Shown here: piece by piece, positions 6,785 through 14,339 of the stretch
How positions within the stretch are numbered: position 1 is the first letter of the stretch
Layout: the number at the start of each line of letters is the position of its first letter
From: an uncultured Clostridia bacterium
GTDB lineage: Bacteria > Bacillota > Clostridia > Oscillospirales > Acutalibacteraceae
Assembly (NCBI GenBank): GCA_944382025.1
Contig: CALWMQ010000054.1
Span: 1-17,324, forward strand
DNA length: 17,324 nt
Direction: 5' to 3'
Notes under the pieces: generated by a model
Seen by the model: only the letters and a program-made list of their open reading frames with translations
The model's database searches: none
Told to the model about the DNA's origin: nothing
Translations under genes and position numbers: made by a program

Positions 6785-6896
6785 GAAATCACTATATTCT
6801 GCCCGATAAGGCGGTCAATTCCCAGAGCATCCGGCTCTGGAGCAGCTAATACCATCTATCTTCCAAACGGCAGAAGTCGTCTATAGGTGAATTCCT

Positions 6897-7856
6897 CTAT
6901 ATGGTGTCATCGTCATCCTCAAAAGGCCGGTGAGGTTTAGGAAACTTCCAGTTTTCTTCCGCCGGCGCGTTTTTATCCTTTTTCACAGGTTCCTCCCGGC
7001 CCATGTCCTGGAAAATAGGAGCATCATCATCCTCGTCGGTTGTTCCATCAATGTCTCCTGTTGTTTCTTCCTCTGCCCCTTCCGGCTTGGGAATATCGTC
7101 CGGATTCAAATTCAGCGAACGCATTTTATCAATGTCTTCTCCGGGATGTTCCTTGTAATAGGGATCAATAATGTATTGTTTCACAATAGGAAAAATAGTA
7201 AACTGGATCAGCAGCGACCGGAATGCCGGAAAAAGAAACAAATAGATAAAAAACAAAAGGATCGGCCCAACCACTGGGATAAACAAAATGAGCACGCCCA
7301 TTACATACATGAACAGCAGGATCACACCGATCAGCAGATTGCGTTTGATCCCCACCACCGCAAAGGAAAAGGCGTTTTTCAGCAGTTGCTTGAAGGTGAA
7401 GTGGAAGGTAATCATCATCATATAGATGTAATAGAACATAAAATCCACCATCATAAGGATCAAAAAGCTGGCGGACAAGCCGATTATCCCCATGAAACCG
7501 GTACTATTCTGCCAGAAAAAGAAAATGTCAAAGGCGCAGATGCTAAATATAAGGATCCCCAGAATCCCCATGGGCAGGGCCTTTTTCCAGGACTTCCGGA
7601 TAGTATCGAACATGTCCGACGGCACAAACGCATGAGTTTCCCGGGCAAAATTCCGGGTGACGTAAGTCAACCCTACATCAGCCAGCCCTACAGTAACAAC
7701 CGGCAAGCAAAGCAGCACATATATCAGATTGGCGATAATCAGCTTCCAGAATTTCCGAGCGTAGATTTCCCAAAATACGAAAAACGCTTTCTTTTTAGGT
7801 GCGTTTTTCGATATGCCGGGTCCCGGCTTGTCATAGCGTGCAGTGAACAGCCCCAC
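6897..7856 (-). CDS. YesL-like (DUF624) membrane protein with acidic tail
   Basis: A 319-aa integral membrane protein of the YesL/DUF624 family, whose molecular role is not established. Hydrophobic segments lie at about 38-60, 96-115, 122-150, 162-195 and 197-225. The family's first loop is recognisable from the ITR-like TYVTRNFARETHAFVPSDMF (64-83) followed by IRKSWKKA. After residue 235 comes a soluble tail of about 85 residues rich in Asp/Glu (TTDEDDDAP, PFEDDDDTI) with Pro/Lys patches, longer than in typical YesL proteins of about 210 aa. The start is a GTG at 7856; the purine-rich GAAGGG lies about 13 bases upstream, slightly far, but no better start exists in frame. The gene follows spoIIM on the same strand, so the two are probably one transcript. 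Confidence 0.78.
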   Translation of the reverse strand: MGLFTARYDKPGPGISKNAPKKKAFFVFWEIYARKFWKLIIANLIYVLLCLPVVTVGLADVGLTYVTRNFARETHAFVPSDMFDTIRKSWKKALPMGILGILIFSICAFDIFFFWQNSTGFMGIIGLSASFLILMMVDFMFYYIYMMMITFHFTFKQLLKNAFSFAVVGIKRNLLIGVILLFMYVMGVLILFIPVVGPILLFFIYLFLFPAFRSLLIQFTIFPIVKQYIIDPYYKEHPGEDIDKMRSLNLNPDDIPKPEGAEEETTGDIDGTTDEDDDAPIFQDMGREEPVKKDKNAPAEENWKFPKPHRPFEDDDDTI

Positions 7857-7899
7857 TTTTGATCCAATCCCTTCATTTACATTTCCTTAAATTCACCCG

Positions 7900-8515
7900 C
7901 TAGGCGGGAATAAACAGCTTGAGGAAAGCCAGGCGCAGGCACACATCCAGTACCCCGGCCCCCAGCGCCAGGCCGACAAACAGCAAAAAGCGCACACAGT
8001 ACAGCCGGAAATCCAGCCATAAGCCTCCACAGTGGGCGGAATTGGGAAGCAGCTGCCCTGCTAGCAAAAAGGACATCCTCATGGATTCCGCACACCCCAT
8101 CAACAGAGCGGCGCCGGCTACCAGCGAATGAGGGATGACCAGCACAGCGGTAAACACCACTCCACTGCCTCCGGCGCCATAATAATACGCCTGAGTCATG
8201 CCCAGCCCAAGCCCGAAAAAAAAACGGCACAACCAGAGTCAGCGGCGCCCCGCAGGCGGACAATCCAGCCAAGAACAGCAGTCCCAGCATACATACAGTG
8301 GAGAAGCAAGAGGAAAACAACTGGGATATACCTCCCCGTATTCCCCCTTGTACCGCCTGAACCTGCAACATCACCGCCAGTTCTTCTGAAAGCAAGCTGC
8401 GGGACAGGGTGAATACCAATACCCCCCCCAATACGCCCATCAAAAGCAATACCAGAAAAAACAGCAGCCGCCGGTTGTCTTCCCAAAAGCTTTTCAAAGA
8501 GTTTGTCCTGCTCAT
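7900..8515 (-). pseudogene. spoIIM: Stage II sporulation protein M, frameshifted at a 9-T run
   Basis: SpoIIM is the membrane anchor of the SpoIID-SpoIIM-SpoIIP peptidoglycan-degrading complex that drives engulfment. The start ATG at 8515 has GGGAGG seven bases upstream. The first ~100 residues have a transmembrane segment (LLFFLVLLLMGVLGGVLVF), a GGISQLFSSCFS helix and LSACGAPLTLVVPFFF, as in SpoIIM. At the run of nine Ts (8216-8224) the frame continues as RAWAGHDSG, which is unlike a membrane protein and runs to 7877. The +1 frame continues correctly as GLGLGMTQAYYYG...VIPHSLVAGAALL and ends at 7900. With eight Ts the protein would be 204 aa, the usual length. So it is broken, slippage-decoded, or a sequencing error. 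Confidence 0.75.
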
Positions 8516-8632
8516 TACGCTTCCTCCCCTACTAATGGTCTTATCACCATCATATGAAGGGAAGTCAGGCATTATGTCCCCAACCGGTTCAGCAACGTTC
8601 CTATGCGCTTATATGGAAAGCCGTTTCTGTAC

Positions 8633-8661
8633 AGTATAGCATATTCGGGATAATTCTACAA
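8633..8661 (-). promoter_or_regulatory. Sigma-A-like promoter for spoIIM-yesL
   Basis: On the minus strand, TTGTAG (8661-8656) and TATACT (8638-8633) with a 17-bp spacer, about 120 bp before the spoIIM start. This is surprising for a gene that is sigma-E controlled in Bacillus; no clear sigma-E motif was seen. Confidence 0.5.
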
Positions 8662-8717
8662 TATTTTTCCCTGAAATCTTTTTCCTTTCATTGTTGTTTA
8701 GGAATAATAAACAACTG

Positions 8718-8741
8718 GCGGGCGCTCCATTTGGAACGCCC
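8718..8741 (-). terminator. GC-rich hairpin, possible terminator after the aminopeptidase gene
   Basis: GGCGGGCG pairs with CGCCCGCC, extended inward by TCC/GGA across one mismatch, with loop ATTT. On the minus strand it is followed by AGTTGTTTATTATT, only moderately T-rich. It lies about 280 bp beyond the aminopeptidase stop, with repeat copy B between the two. Confidence 0.5.
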
Positions 8742-8782
8742 GCCACAGAAAATAAAAGTCATCCCGCAAGACAATACTGCAC

Positions 8783-8939
8783 GGAAGTTTTCGCTCGCCT
8801 TTTTCCAAAGGCAACGCCTGGGAGCACCCGTGGGGCGGGAAACAGCGAACAGGGATTGGCGCCGCGGTCAAAACCGGCAGCCACGAGTGCGGCGCAAATT
8901 GGTTTTGGGCACCGCAAGGGGCGGCAGGTTCGAGGGGCA
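8783..8939 (-). repeat. Dispersed intergenic repeat, copy B
   Basis: Reverse-strand copy of the repeat also found at 2156-2313 and 16764-16920. The 135-bp core is 8783-8917 and aligns gaplessly to copy C with 22 differences (about 84% identical) and to copy A with 25. Its third stem-loop is perfect here: GCCTTT, loop GGAA, AAAGGC. The copy lies 3' of the M18 aminopeptidase gene and in the same orientation as that gene, probably inside its transcript, since the nearest hairpin terminator is beyond it. Confidence 0.87.
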
Positions 8940-9021
8940 GCGCCCCCCCGCCGCGTCCCGCAGGATGTGGAAAATTTACACATATCAAATATAGAAGGTC
9001 TCGGCTTAAGCCCTCTTGTCC

Positions 9022-10428
9022 TTACTCCCTTGCCAGCAAGGCGTAAAATGCCCGGTGAGCCATATAGACATCTAGCTTGGATATTACCTCATAGGGGGCA
9101 TGCATAGACAAAACAGGAACGCCCAAATCTACTGTGTCCACATCCAAATCAGCTATATATTTGGCAACAGTACCGCCGCCTCCCATGTCTACCTTTCCCA
9201 GTTCTCCAACCTGCCAGACAACCTGTCTGTCATCCATCAGGCGGCGAATTTTGTACATCAGCTCGGCCGAAGCGTCAGAGGTATCGGATTTTCCTCGGGA
9301 ACCGGTATATTTTGTCAGTACCACGCCCCGGTTGATAAAAGCGCAGTTACGGGATTCCACTACGTCAGGGTAGATCGGGTCATACGCTACATTCACATCG
9401 GCAGACAGGCAAACCGAATTGCTCAGCACATGCCGGGCCTCTTCCCCAAAAGCAGCGGCAATATCCGCAATAAAATACCGCAGGAAGGCAGACTGCATGC
9501 CCGTATTGCCCTCAGACCCGATTTCTTCCTTATCCGCCAGAATCGTCACAGCTGTATAAGCAGGCTTCTCCAGCTCCAAAATGGAGGTCACAGCCGGATA
9601 AGCGCATACCCGGTCATCATGTCCATAAGCTCCGATCATGCTCCGATCAAATCCCAGGTCCCGGGCCGGAAATGCTGGTACGATTTCCAGCTCAGCAGAC
9701 AGAAAATCCGCCTCCACAATCCCATATTTCTCATTGAGCAGCTTGAGAATATTCAGCTTCACCAGTTCTCCGCTCTCATCATCGCACCGGAAAGGACGGG
9801 AACCAATCAGCAGATTCAGATCTTCCCCTTTTACTACCTCCGTTGCCTTACGCTGCATCTGCTCCGTACCCAAATGGGGCAGCAGGTCAGTCACGCAAAA
9901 TACCGGATCCCCCGGATCTTCCCCTATACGGATTTGAACTGTTTCCCCGTCCTTTCGCACAACCACTCCATGGAGCGCCAGCGGAATGGCCGTCCACTGA
10001 TATTTTTTGATCCCGCCGTAATAATGGGTATCAAAATACGCCAGGTCGTGATCTTCATACAGGGGATTGGGTTTCAAATCCAGACGAGGGGAATCAATGT
10101 GGGCCGCCGCAATGGACACCCCATCGGTGATGGGACGGGTCCCGATCACCGCCAGCAACAGGGACTTGCCCCGATTATTGCGGTATACCTTATCCCCCGC
10201 CTTCAGGGGCTTCTTGTAATCAAAAGGTACAAAGCCAGCGGCCTCCGCCAGCTTTACCGCCTCACTAACCGCCTCCCGCTCGGTTTTGGCCGCGTTCATA
10301 AACGCCTTATACCCCTCGCAGTAGGCATCCGCCTTACTGATTTCTTCCTCGGACAGAAGTTTCGTCGACAGGCCCGGCTTGTATGCCAGCCGTTCCCTCA
10401 AAAGCTCCGCCTGTGTTTTCTCTGCCAT
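9022..10428 (-). CDS. M18-family metallo-aminopeptidase
   Basis: A 468-aa cytoplasmic zinc aminopeptidase of peptidase family M18, which removes N-terminal (often acidic) residues from peptides. Metal-site blocks are intact: AAHIDSPRLD with His110, GAYGHDDRVCA with Asp271, the catalytic glutamate pair in ADKEEIGSEG (301-302), SADVNVAYDP with Asp344, and LSMHAPYEV with His443. The protein is collinear with bacterial members of about 430-470 aa. The ATG at 10428 has GGAAGG eight bases upstream. It is 73 bp after the lytic transglycosylase gene on the same strand and may be the last gene of the prfA-led run or have its own promoter; none was clear. A long antisense open frame over it is a shadow. 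Confidence 0.93.
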   Translation of the reverse strand: MAEKTQAELLRERLAYKPGLSTKLLSEEEISKADAYCEGYKAFMNAAKTEREAVSEAVKLAEAAGFVPFDYKKPLKAGDKVYRNNRGKSLLLAVIGTRPITDGVSIAAAHIDSPRLDLKPNPLYEDHDLAYFDTHYYGGIKKYQWTAIPLALHGVVVRKDGETVQIRIGEDPGDPVFCVTDLLPHLGTEQMQRKATEVVKGEDLNLLIGSRPFRCDDESGELVKLNILKLLNEKYGIVEADFLSAELEIVPAFPARDLGFDRSMIGAYGHDDRVCAYPAVTSILELEKPAYTAVTILADKEEIGSEGNTGMQSAFLRYFIADIAAAFGEEARHVLSNSVCLSADVNVAYDPIYPDVVESRNCAFINRGVVLTKYTGSRGKSDTSDASAELMYKIRRLMDDRQVVWQVGELGKVDMGGGGTVAKYIADLDVDTVDLGVPVLSMHAPYEVISKLDVYMAHRAFYALLARE

Positions 10429-10501
10429 GTTTATAACCTTCCTTTCCAGATTCTGTGTATGATAAAGTCAGTATTGACCATTGACGCCCCAATATGCGGC
10501 C

Positions 10502-11119
10502 CTATTCTACCCCGTACAGGGTCTGGTACATCCTTTGGGCCTTCCGTACCCGCTCCACGTATTCCAGCGTCTCCTGGTACTCCATATGATATAGACTTTT
10601 GCCGTCAAGCGAATACGCGCTGTCTTCCAGCCAGCGGGATACGTTCCCCATCCCCGCGTTATAAGCGGCCAGCATGGTATCCGTCTCCTCGAACTGTTGG
10701 CTGAGCAAACGCATGATCAGCACTCCGTAATGGATATTCGTCTGCGGGTCAAACAGCTGTTCCGCAGGAAGATCCTCATCCTCCGGGGTTTTGGACTGGG
10801 CCCATTCGAAAGTGTCATCCGTAATCTGCATCAGTCCTTTGGCGTCCTTGCTGGACACAATATCCGGATTAAACTCGCTCTCGGTGCGGATCACCCCATA
10901 CACTAGGGACGGCGGGAAATCATATTGCTCCGCGTATTGTTCTACATACTCGCTGTACTTCACAGGATAGGCGGTACACATATAGTGGCGGTACCCCGCT
11001 CTCAGGGCAAAAACCGCTCCCACCGCCAAGGCTGCCAGCAGCAGCGCCTCCAGTCCCGCCGAAACGGGATGCCGCTTTTTCTCTGTTTTAACCGCCGCTT
11101 GGGTTGGTTGTATCTTCAA
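10502..11119 (-). CDS. Membrane-anchored lytic transglycosylase (SLT domain)
   Basis: A 205-aa SLT-type lytic transglycosylase, which cleaves peptidoglycan between MurNAc and GlcNAc with 1,6-anhydro products. An N-terminal transmembrane anchor (about 21-40) follows a Lys/Arg-rich cytoplasmic end, placing the enzyme outside the membrane. The SLT domain covers about 55-200: the catalytic Glu80 in VIRTESEFNP, AKGLMQIT (93-100), AAYNAG (151-156) and YVERV (187-191) are all present. The start is a TTG at 11119, with GGAG immediately upstream, inside the end of coaE; the 32-bp overlap implies translational coupling. The coaE-SLT order suggests a conserved operon in this lineage, but that is inference. 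Confidence 0.9.
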   Translation of the reverse strand: MKIQPTQAAVKTEKKRHPVSAGLEALLLAALAVGAVFALRAGYRHYMCTAYPVKYSEYVEQYAEQYDFPPSLVYGVIRTESEFNPDIVSSKDAKGLMQITDDTFEWAQSKTPEDEDLPAEQLFDPQTNIHYGVLIMRLLSQQFEETDTMLAAYNAGMGNVSRWLEDSAYSLDGKSLYHMEYQETLEYVERVRKAQRMYQTLYGVE

Positions 11120-11726
11120 AGCTCCACCTCATCAGTTTTTCCGCCAGACTGGCGGCCTGCTCACATAAATCCTGTATCGTGCCGTCATTCCTTAATACGA
11201 TGTCCGCCCTGTTCCGGTAATACTCCTCCGCCGGCTGAGCATTCATCCGGATTTCCGCCTGTTCTCGGGTAATACCGTCCCGTGTCTGGATCCGGCTGAG
11301 ACGGCGCTGAGGGGATGCCAGCACAGCCGCCGTCGTATCACAAAGCGTATCGATCCGACTCTCAAACAGGAGAGGCGCGTCAATAACCGCCCAGGAATAG
11401 CCGTCCCTGGCCGCCTGCTCCAGCATCTGTCGCGTCAGGGCCGTCACCGCCGGATGCACAATAGCATTGAGCCGTTTGGTCTTTTCCGGATCCGCAAAGG
11501 CAATACGGGCCAGTTCCTTCCGGTTCAGGGAACCGTCTGGGCAGAGGATAGCGGGAGAAAACTCCCGCACCAGTTCCTGAAGGCATGGCTGGCCCGGCCG
11601 CTGTACCTGGCGGACCAACTGATCCGCATCCACGATAAAAAAGCCTTTTTCCCGGAGCACCCGAGCTACTTCCCCTTTCCCTGACCCGGTCGGACCGGTA
11701 AGCCCCAGTACAAACAGCTTATTCAT
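11088..11726 (-). CDS. coaE: Dephospho-CoA kinase
   Basis: A 212-aa P-loop kinase that performs the last step of coenzyme A synthesis, phosphorylating the 3'-hydroxyl of dephospho-CoA's ribose with ATP. The Walker A loop GPTGSGKG is at 11-18, unusual because the Ser/Thr normally following the lysine is Gly18. The family DAD motif (34-36, FFIVDADQLVRQV), the IVHPAV segment near 88-94, and the DAPLLFESR motif near 115-123 are intact. Length fits the family (about 200 aa). The ATG at 11726 overlaps the Sua5 stop by 8 bp, with AGGTGG nine bases upstream, so it is translated from the same message. Confidence 0.93.
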   Translation of the reverse strand: MNKLFVLGLTGPTGSGKGEVARVLREKGFFIVDADQLVRQVQRPGQPCLQELVREFSPAILCPDGSLNRKELARIAFADPEKTKRLNAIVHPAVTALTRQMLEQAARDGYSWAVIDAPLLFESRIDTLCDTTAAVLASPQRRLSRIQTRDGITREQAEIRMNAQPAEEYYRNRADIVLRNDGTIQDLCEQAASLAEKLMRWSFEDTTNPSGG

Positions 11727-12750
11727 TCAGTGTCACCACCTGAAAAGCCGCCGCCCGCAACAGGCGGTTATACACCGCCAGTCCCATCCCATCCTCCGCG
11801 GGACAGGCGGCATAGGCTGTCTGAATCCCCAGTTCGTCCAGGCGGCGCAGGGCGTCAAACACCCCATGGGCCTGGGATGCCGGGTCATCCTGCCGTCCGT
11901 ATGGCACCGCTGGCACCTGCAGCCCTGCTGCCTGCTCCTCAAAGCAGAGGGCGCCCACCCCGTCCCCCCGGTGAGCGTTCACATAGGCCACATAGCCTTC
12001 ACTGGTTCCCTTAATCAGCAAAATGGTGGCTTTCGGCGCGTAATGCTTATACTTCATGCCCGGTGACGCGGCAACCGCTCCCTCATCCAGCGCGTGGGTC
12101 ACCGCCGGATCAATTTCGATCAGCCCCACCACCTCTTCCAGCATCTCCGGGGTAATACCGCCGGGACGCAGCAGGCGGGGAACCGGTTGGGATACATCCA
12201 CCACCGTGGATTCCACCCCTACCCGGCATTCCCCCCCATCTACTACAGCGGCAATCCGTCCATCCATATCCGCCAGTACATGGGCAGCCGTGGTTGGGCT
12301 GGGTATCCCGGAACGATTGGCCGACGGAGCCGCCAAGGGGCATCCGGAAGCCTTAATAATGGCCCGGGCCACCGGATGGGACGGCATCCGTACCGCTACG
12401 GTGGATAGCCCGGCACTGACTTCATCCGGAATACGGGCGCTTTTTTTCAATATCATGGTCAGAGGCCCGGGCCAGTAGGCCTGGGCCAGTTTACGGGCGT
12501 TCTCCGGGATTTCCGCCGTCAAGGGCGCCACTTCGTCCCAGTCAGCGACATGGACAATCAACGGATTATCCATAGGACGTCCTTTCGCCTGGAAAATCCG
12601 GGCCACAGCCGGGCCATTCAGAGCATCCGCCGCCAGCCCATATACCGTTTCGGTGGGAATAGCTACCAGTTCCCCTTCCCGCAGGAGAGTGGCGGCAACG
12701 GTTATATCCTCCGGCGCGTCGGTAAGCAGCCGGGTCGTATAGAAATCCAT
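11719..12750 (-). CDS. L-threonylcarbamoyladenylate synthase (Sua5/YwlC type)
   Basis: A 343-aa Sua5-type enzyme that makes threonylcarbamoyl-AMP from threonine, bicarbonate and ATP for the t6A37 modification of ANN-decoding tRNAs. The N-terminal YrdC/TsaC domain (about 12-200) carries PTETVYGLAADA, the KGRPMDNPLIVH nucleotide-binding motif, the AVRMPSHPVA strand and APSANRSG. A C-terminal Sua5 domain follows the linker SPGMKYKHYAP (about 237-247). The ATG at 12750 is preferred over the upstream TTG at 12777 because AAAGG lies ten bases before it. It sits 47 bp after prfA, the order common in Firmicutes except that prmC, usually between them, is missing here. Confidence 0.93.
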   Translation of the reverse strand: MDFYTTRLLTDAPEDITVAATLLREGELVAIPTETVYGLAADALNGPAVARIFQAKGRPMDNPLIVHVADWDEVAPLTAEIPENARKLAQAYWPGPLTMILKKSARIPDEVSAGLSTVAVRMPSHPVARAIIKASGCPLAAPSANRSGIPSPTTAAHVLADMDGRIAAVVDGGECRVGVESTVVDVSQPVPRLLRPGGITPEMLEEVVGLIEIDPAVTHALDEGAVAASPGMKYKHYAPKATILLIKGTSEGYVAYVNAHRGDGVGALCFEEQAAGLQVPAVPYGRQDDPASQAHGVFDALRRLDELGIQTAYAACPAEDGMGLAVYNRLLRAAAFQVVTLNE

Positions 12751-12797
12751 GGTTATCAGGCCTTTCCGTTTGCACAATCGCCGATGGTATCCGGGGA

Positions 12798-13874
12798 TCA
12801 GCTTTCCTGGGATGCCTGAAGCTTTTCCGCCCGGTCAGCGGTAATCAGGGCATCGATGACTTCGTCCAGCTCCCCGTCCATAATACTCTCGATTTTATAC
12901 AGGGTTAGACCGATCCGGTGGTCGGTGACCCGGCCCTGCGGAAAATTGTAGGTACGGATCCGTTCACTTCGGTCGCCGGTTCCCACCTGGGAACGCCGGT
13001 CCGACGCAATAGCCGCCTGCTGTTCCGCCTGCTTGCGCTCATATAGCCGAGCCCGCAGAACCCGTATGGCTTTATCCTTATTCTTAAACTGGCTCCGCTC
13101 ATCCTGGCATTCCACCACCGTACCGGTGGGCAGGTGGGTAATCCGGATAGCGGATTCCGTTTTGTTAATGTGCTGGCCACCCGCGCCGCTGGAACGGTAG
13201 GTGTCAATCTGCAAATCAGCGGGGTTAATTTCCAGTTCCACCTCTTCCGCTTCCGGCAGTACCGCCACCGTAGCGGTGGAGGTATGAATCCTTCCCCCAG
13301 CCTCTGTTTCCGGAACCCGCTGAACCCGATGGACGCCGCTTTCAAACTTCAGGCGGCTGTAAGCGCCATCCCCGGAGACCACAAAGCTGATTTCCTTGTA
13401 GCCTCCCAGTTCGGTTTCGTTCATTCCCGCGACCTCCACCTGCCAGCCCCGGGACTCGGCATACATGGTGTACATGCGGAACAGGCTTCCGGCGAACAAA
13501 GCGGATTCTTCGCCCCCAGCGCCCGCACGGATCTCCATAATCACATTCCGGTCGTCATTAGGATCCCTTGGCAGCAGCAAAATTTTCAGCTGTTCGCTCA
13601 GGGATTCCAGTTTCTCCCGGCCTTCCGTCAGCTCCAGTTCCGCCAGTTCCCTCATTTCCCGGTCAAGCCCTCCAGCTTCCAACAGGCTTCGTGCCTCTTC
13701 TATATGCTGTTGGGTTCGGTTATATTCCCGGAACGCCTCTACAATAGGCACCAAATTTTTACTTTCCTTCATCAGCCGGCGATATTGTTCCACATCCGAC
13801 ACCACCGCCGGGTCATACAGCCGCTGAGTGATTTCCTCATAGCGTTTTTCTACCTGATTTAGTTTTTGAAACAT
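12798..13874 (-). CDS. prfA: Peptide chain release factor 1
   Basis: A 358-aa class I release factor that reads UAA and UAG and triggers peptidyl-tRNA hydrolysis. The stop-codon tripeptide is PxT-type (PET, 188-190) within RVPETEAGGRIHTS, which identifies RF1 rather than RF2. The GGQ catalytic motif is at 232-234 in SSGAGGQHINKTESAIRITH. The N-terminal domain contains RAGAGGEESALFAG (116-129). Full family length. The ATG at 13874 has AAGGAA nine bases upstream. It follows the DUF951 gene by 48 bp and precedes Sua5 by 47 bp, in one minus-strand run. Confidence 0.97.
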   Translation of the reverse strand: MFQKLNQVEKRYEEITQRLYDPAVVSDVEQYRRLMKESKNLVPIVEAFREYNRTQQHIEEARSLLEAGGLDREMRELAELELTEGREKLESLSEQLKILLLPRDPNDDRNVIMEIRAGAGGEESALFAGSLFRMYTMYAESRGWQVEVAGMNETELGGYKEISFVVSGDGAYSRLKFESGVHRVQRVPETEAGGRIHTSTATVAVLPEAEEVELEINPADLQIDTYRSSGAGGQHINKTESAIRITHLPTGTVVECQDERSQFKNKDKAIRVLRARLYERKQAEQQAAIASDRRSQVGTGDRSERIRTYNFPQGRVTDHRIGLTLYKIESIMDGELDEVIDALITADRAEKLQASQES

Positions 13875-13922
13875 AGCCTTTCGTTCCTTTCCGTATGGGA
13901 TATCCGTTCCATACGCAGGGCG

Positions 13923-14117
13923 CTAACCATGTTCCTCCTCAGAGTGGAAAATTTTTTTTATATTTTTCTCAATTTTCAGCCGGGGGACCATCATTTCATG
14001 GCCACAGCCCTGGCATTTCAGCCGGAAATCCATCCCTATACGCAGCACCTCAAAACATTTGCTGCCGCAGGGATGGCACTTTTTCATTTCCAGCCGGTCA
14101 CCGACCCGAACATCCAT
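13923..14117 (-). CDS. DUF951 family protein (YyzM-like)
   Basis: A 64-aa protein of the DUF951 family, of unknown function and widespread in Firmicutes. It begins MDVRVGDRLEMKKCHPCGS, the family signature, and continues with CFEVLRIGMDFRLKCQGCGH and a basic C-terminal helix (KIEKNIKKIF). The CHPCG and CQGCG pairs, four cysteines, could form a zinc knuckle. An upstream in-frame start at 14147 is rejected because a strong GGGGGG run seven bases before 14117 fits the shorter protein. It is first in the prfA run, 45 bp downstream of a good promoter. Confidence 0.88.
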   Translation of the reverse strand: MDVRVGDRLEMKKCHPCGSKCFEVLRIGMDFRLKCQGCGHEMMVPRLKIEKNIKKIFHSEEEHG

Positions 14118-14152
14118 GCCGGATCCCCCTTCCCCTGCCGTCTGCATACGGC

Positions 14153-14317
14153 TTATTTGGGATTATACCACAAATTCCCACCTGACCGCAAGGGATAACC
14201 CTCTTTAAATATTCCGCAGGGAAAGGCCGGGGGCAGAATATCCAGCGTCCACTTCTTTTCCAATGGAAAAGGCTGATTTCTGATCATGGCGGCGGTCCAT
14301 CCACGCTGTATCTCCAT
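14153..14317 (-). CDS. Possible 54-aa small protein between spoVAF-like and DUF951 genes
   Basis: An open frame starts at ATG 14317 (MEIQRGWTAAMIRNQPFPL...) and ends at 14153. AGGA lies eight bases upstream, and the start is 22 bp after the SpoVAF-like stop on the same strand. The sequence is Trp/Pro-rich (WTLDILPPAFP) with no transmembrane helix or known domain. Against it: the C-terminus overlaps the DUF951 promoter, and no homolog is recognised. It may equally be non-coding spacer. Confidence 0.3.
   Translation of the reverse strand: MEIQRGWTAAMIRNQPFPLEKKWTLDILPPAFPCGIFKEGYPLRSGGNLWYNPK
14162..14191 (-). promoter_or_regulatory. Promoter of the DUF951-prfA-Sua5-coaE run
   Basis: On the minus strand, TTGCGG (14191-14186) and a perfect TATAAT (14167-14162), with an 18-bp spacer, about 45 bp before the DUF951 start. 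No gene in the run has another convincing promoter, so it may serve at least DUF951 to the lytic transglycosylase. Confidence 0.6.
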
Positions 14318-14339
14318 AGTTCTTGTCCTCGGAACCGGA

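Larger units (their letters stand above)
6424..6896. other. Intergenic region between convergent genes
   Basis: 473 bp separate the plus-strand Cys-rich gene from the minus-strand YesL-like gene. It contains the inverted repeat at 6455-6538 and the minus-strand terminator at 6753-6784. Short open frames present lack ribosome binding sites and recognisable content. Nothing else is seen. Confidence 0.5.
8516..9021. other. Intergenic region between spoIIM and the aminopeptidase gene
   Basis: About 500 bp holding the spoIIM promoter, the GC-rich hairpin and repeat copy B. Open frames here are generated by the repeat and have no credible start signals. Confidence 0.6.

Noticed and set aside
6930..7862. 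310-aa plus-strand open frame
   Set aside because: Shadow of the YesL-like gene; His/Gln/Lys-rich and featureless.
9100..10704. 534-aa plus-strand open frame
   Set aside because: It is antisense to the M18 aminopeptidase and part of the lytic transglycosylase, with no domain and no ribosome binding site.
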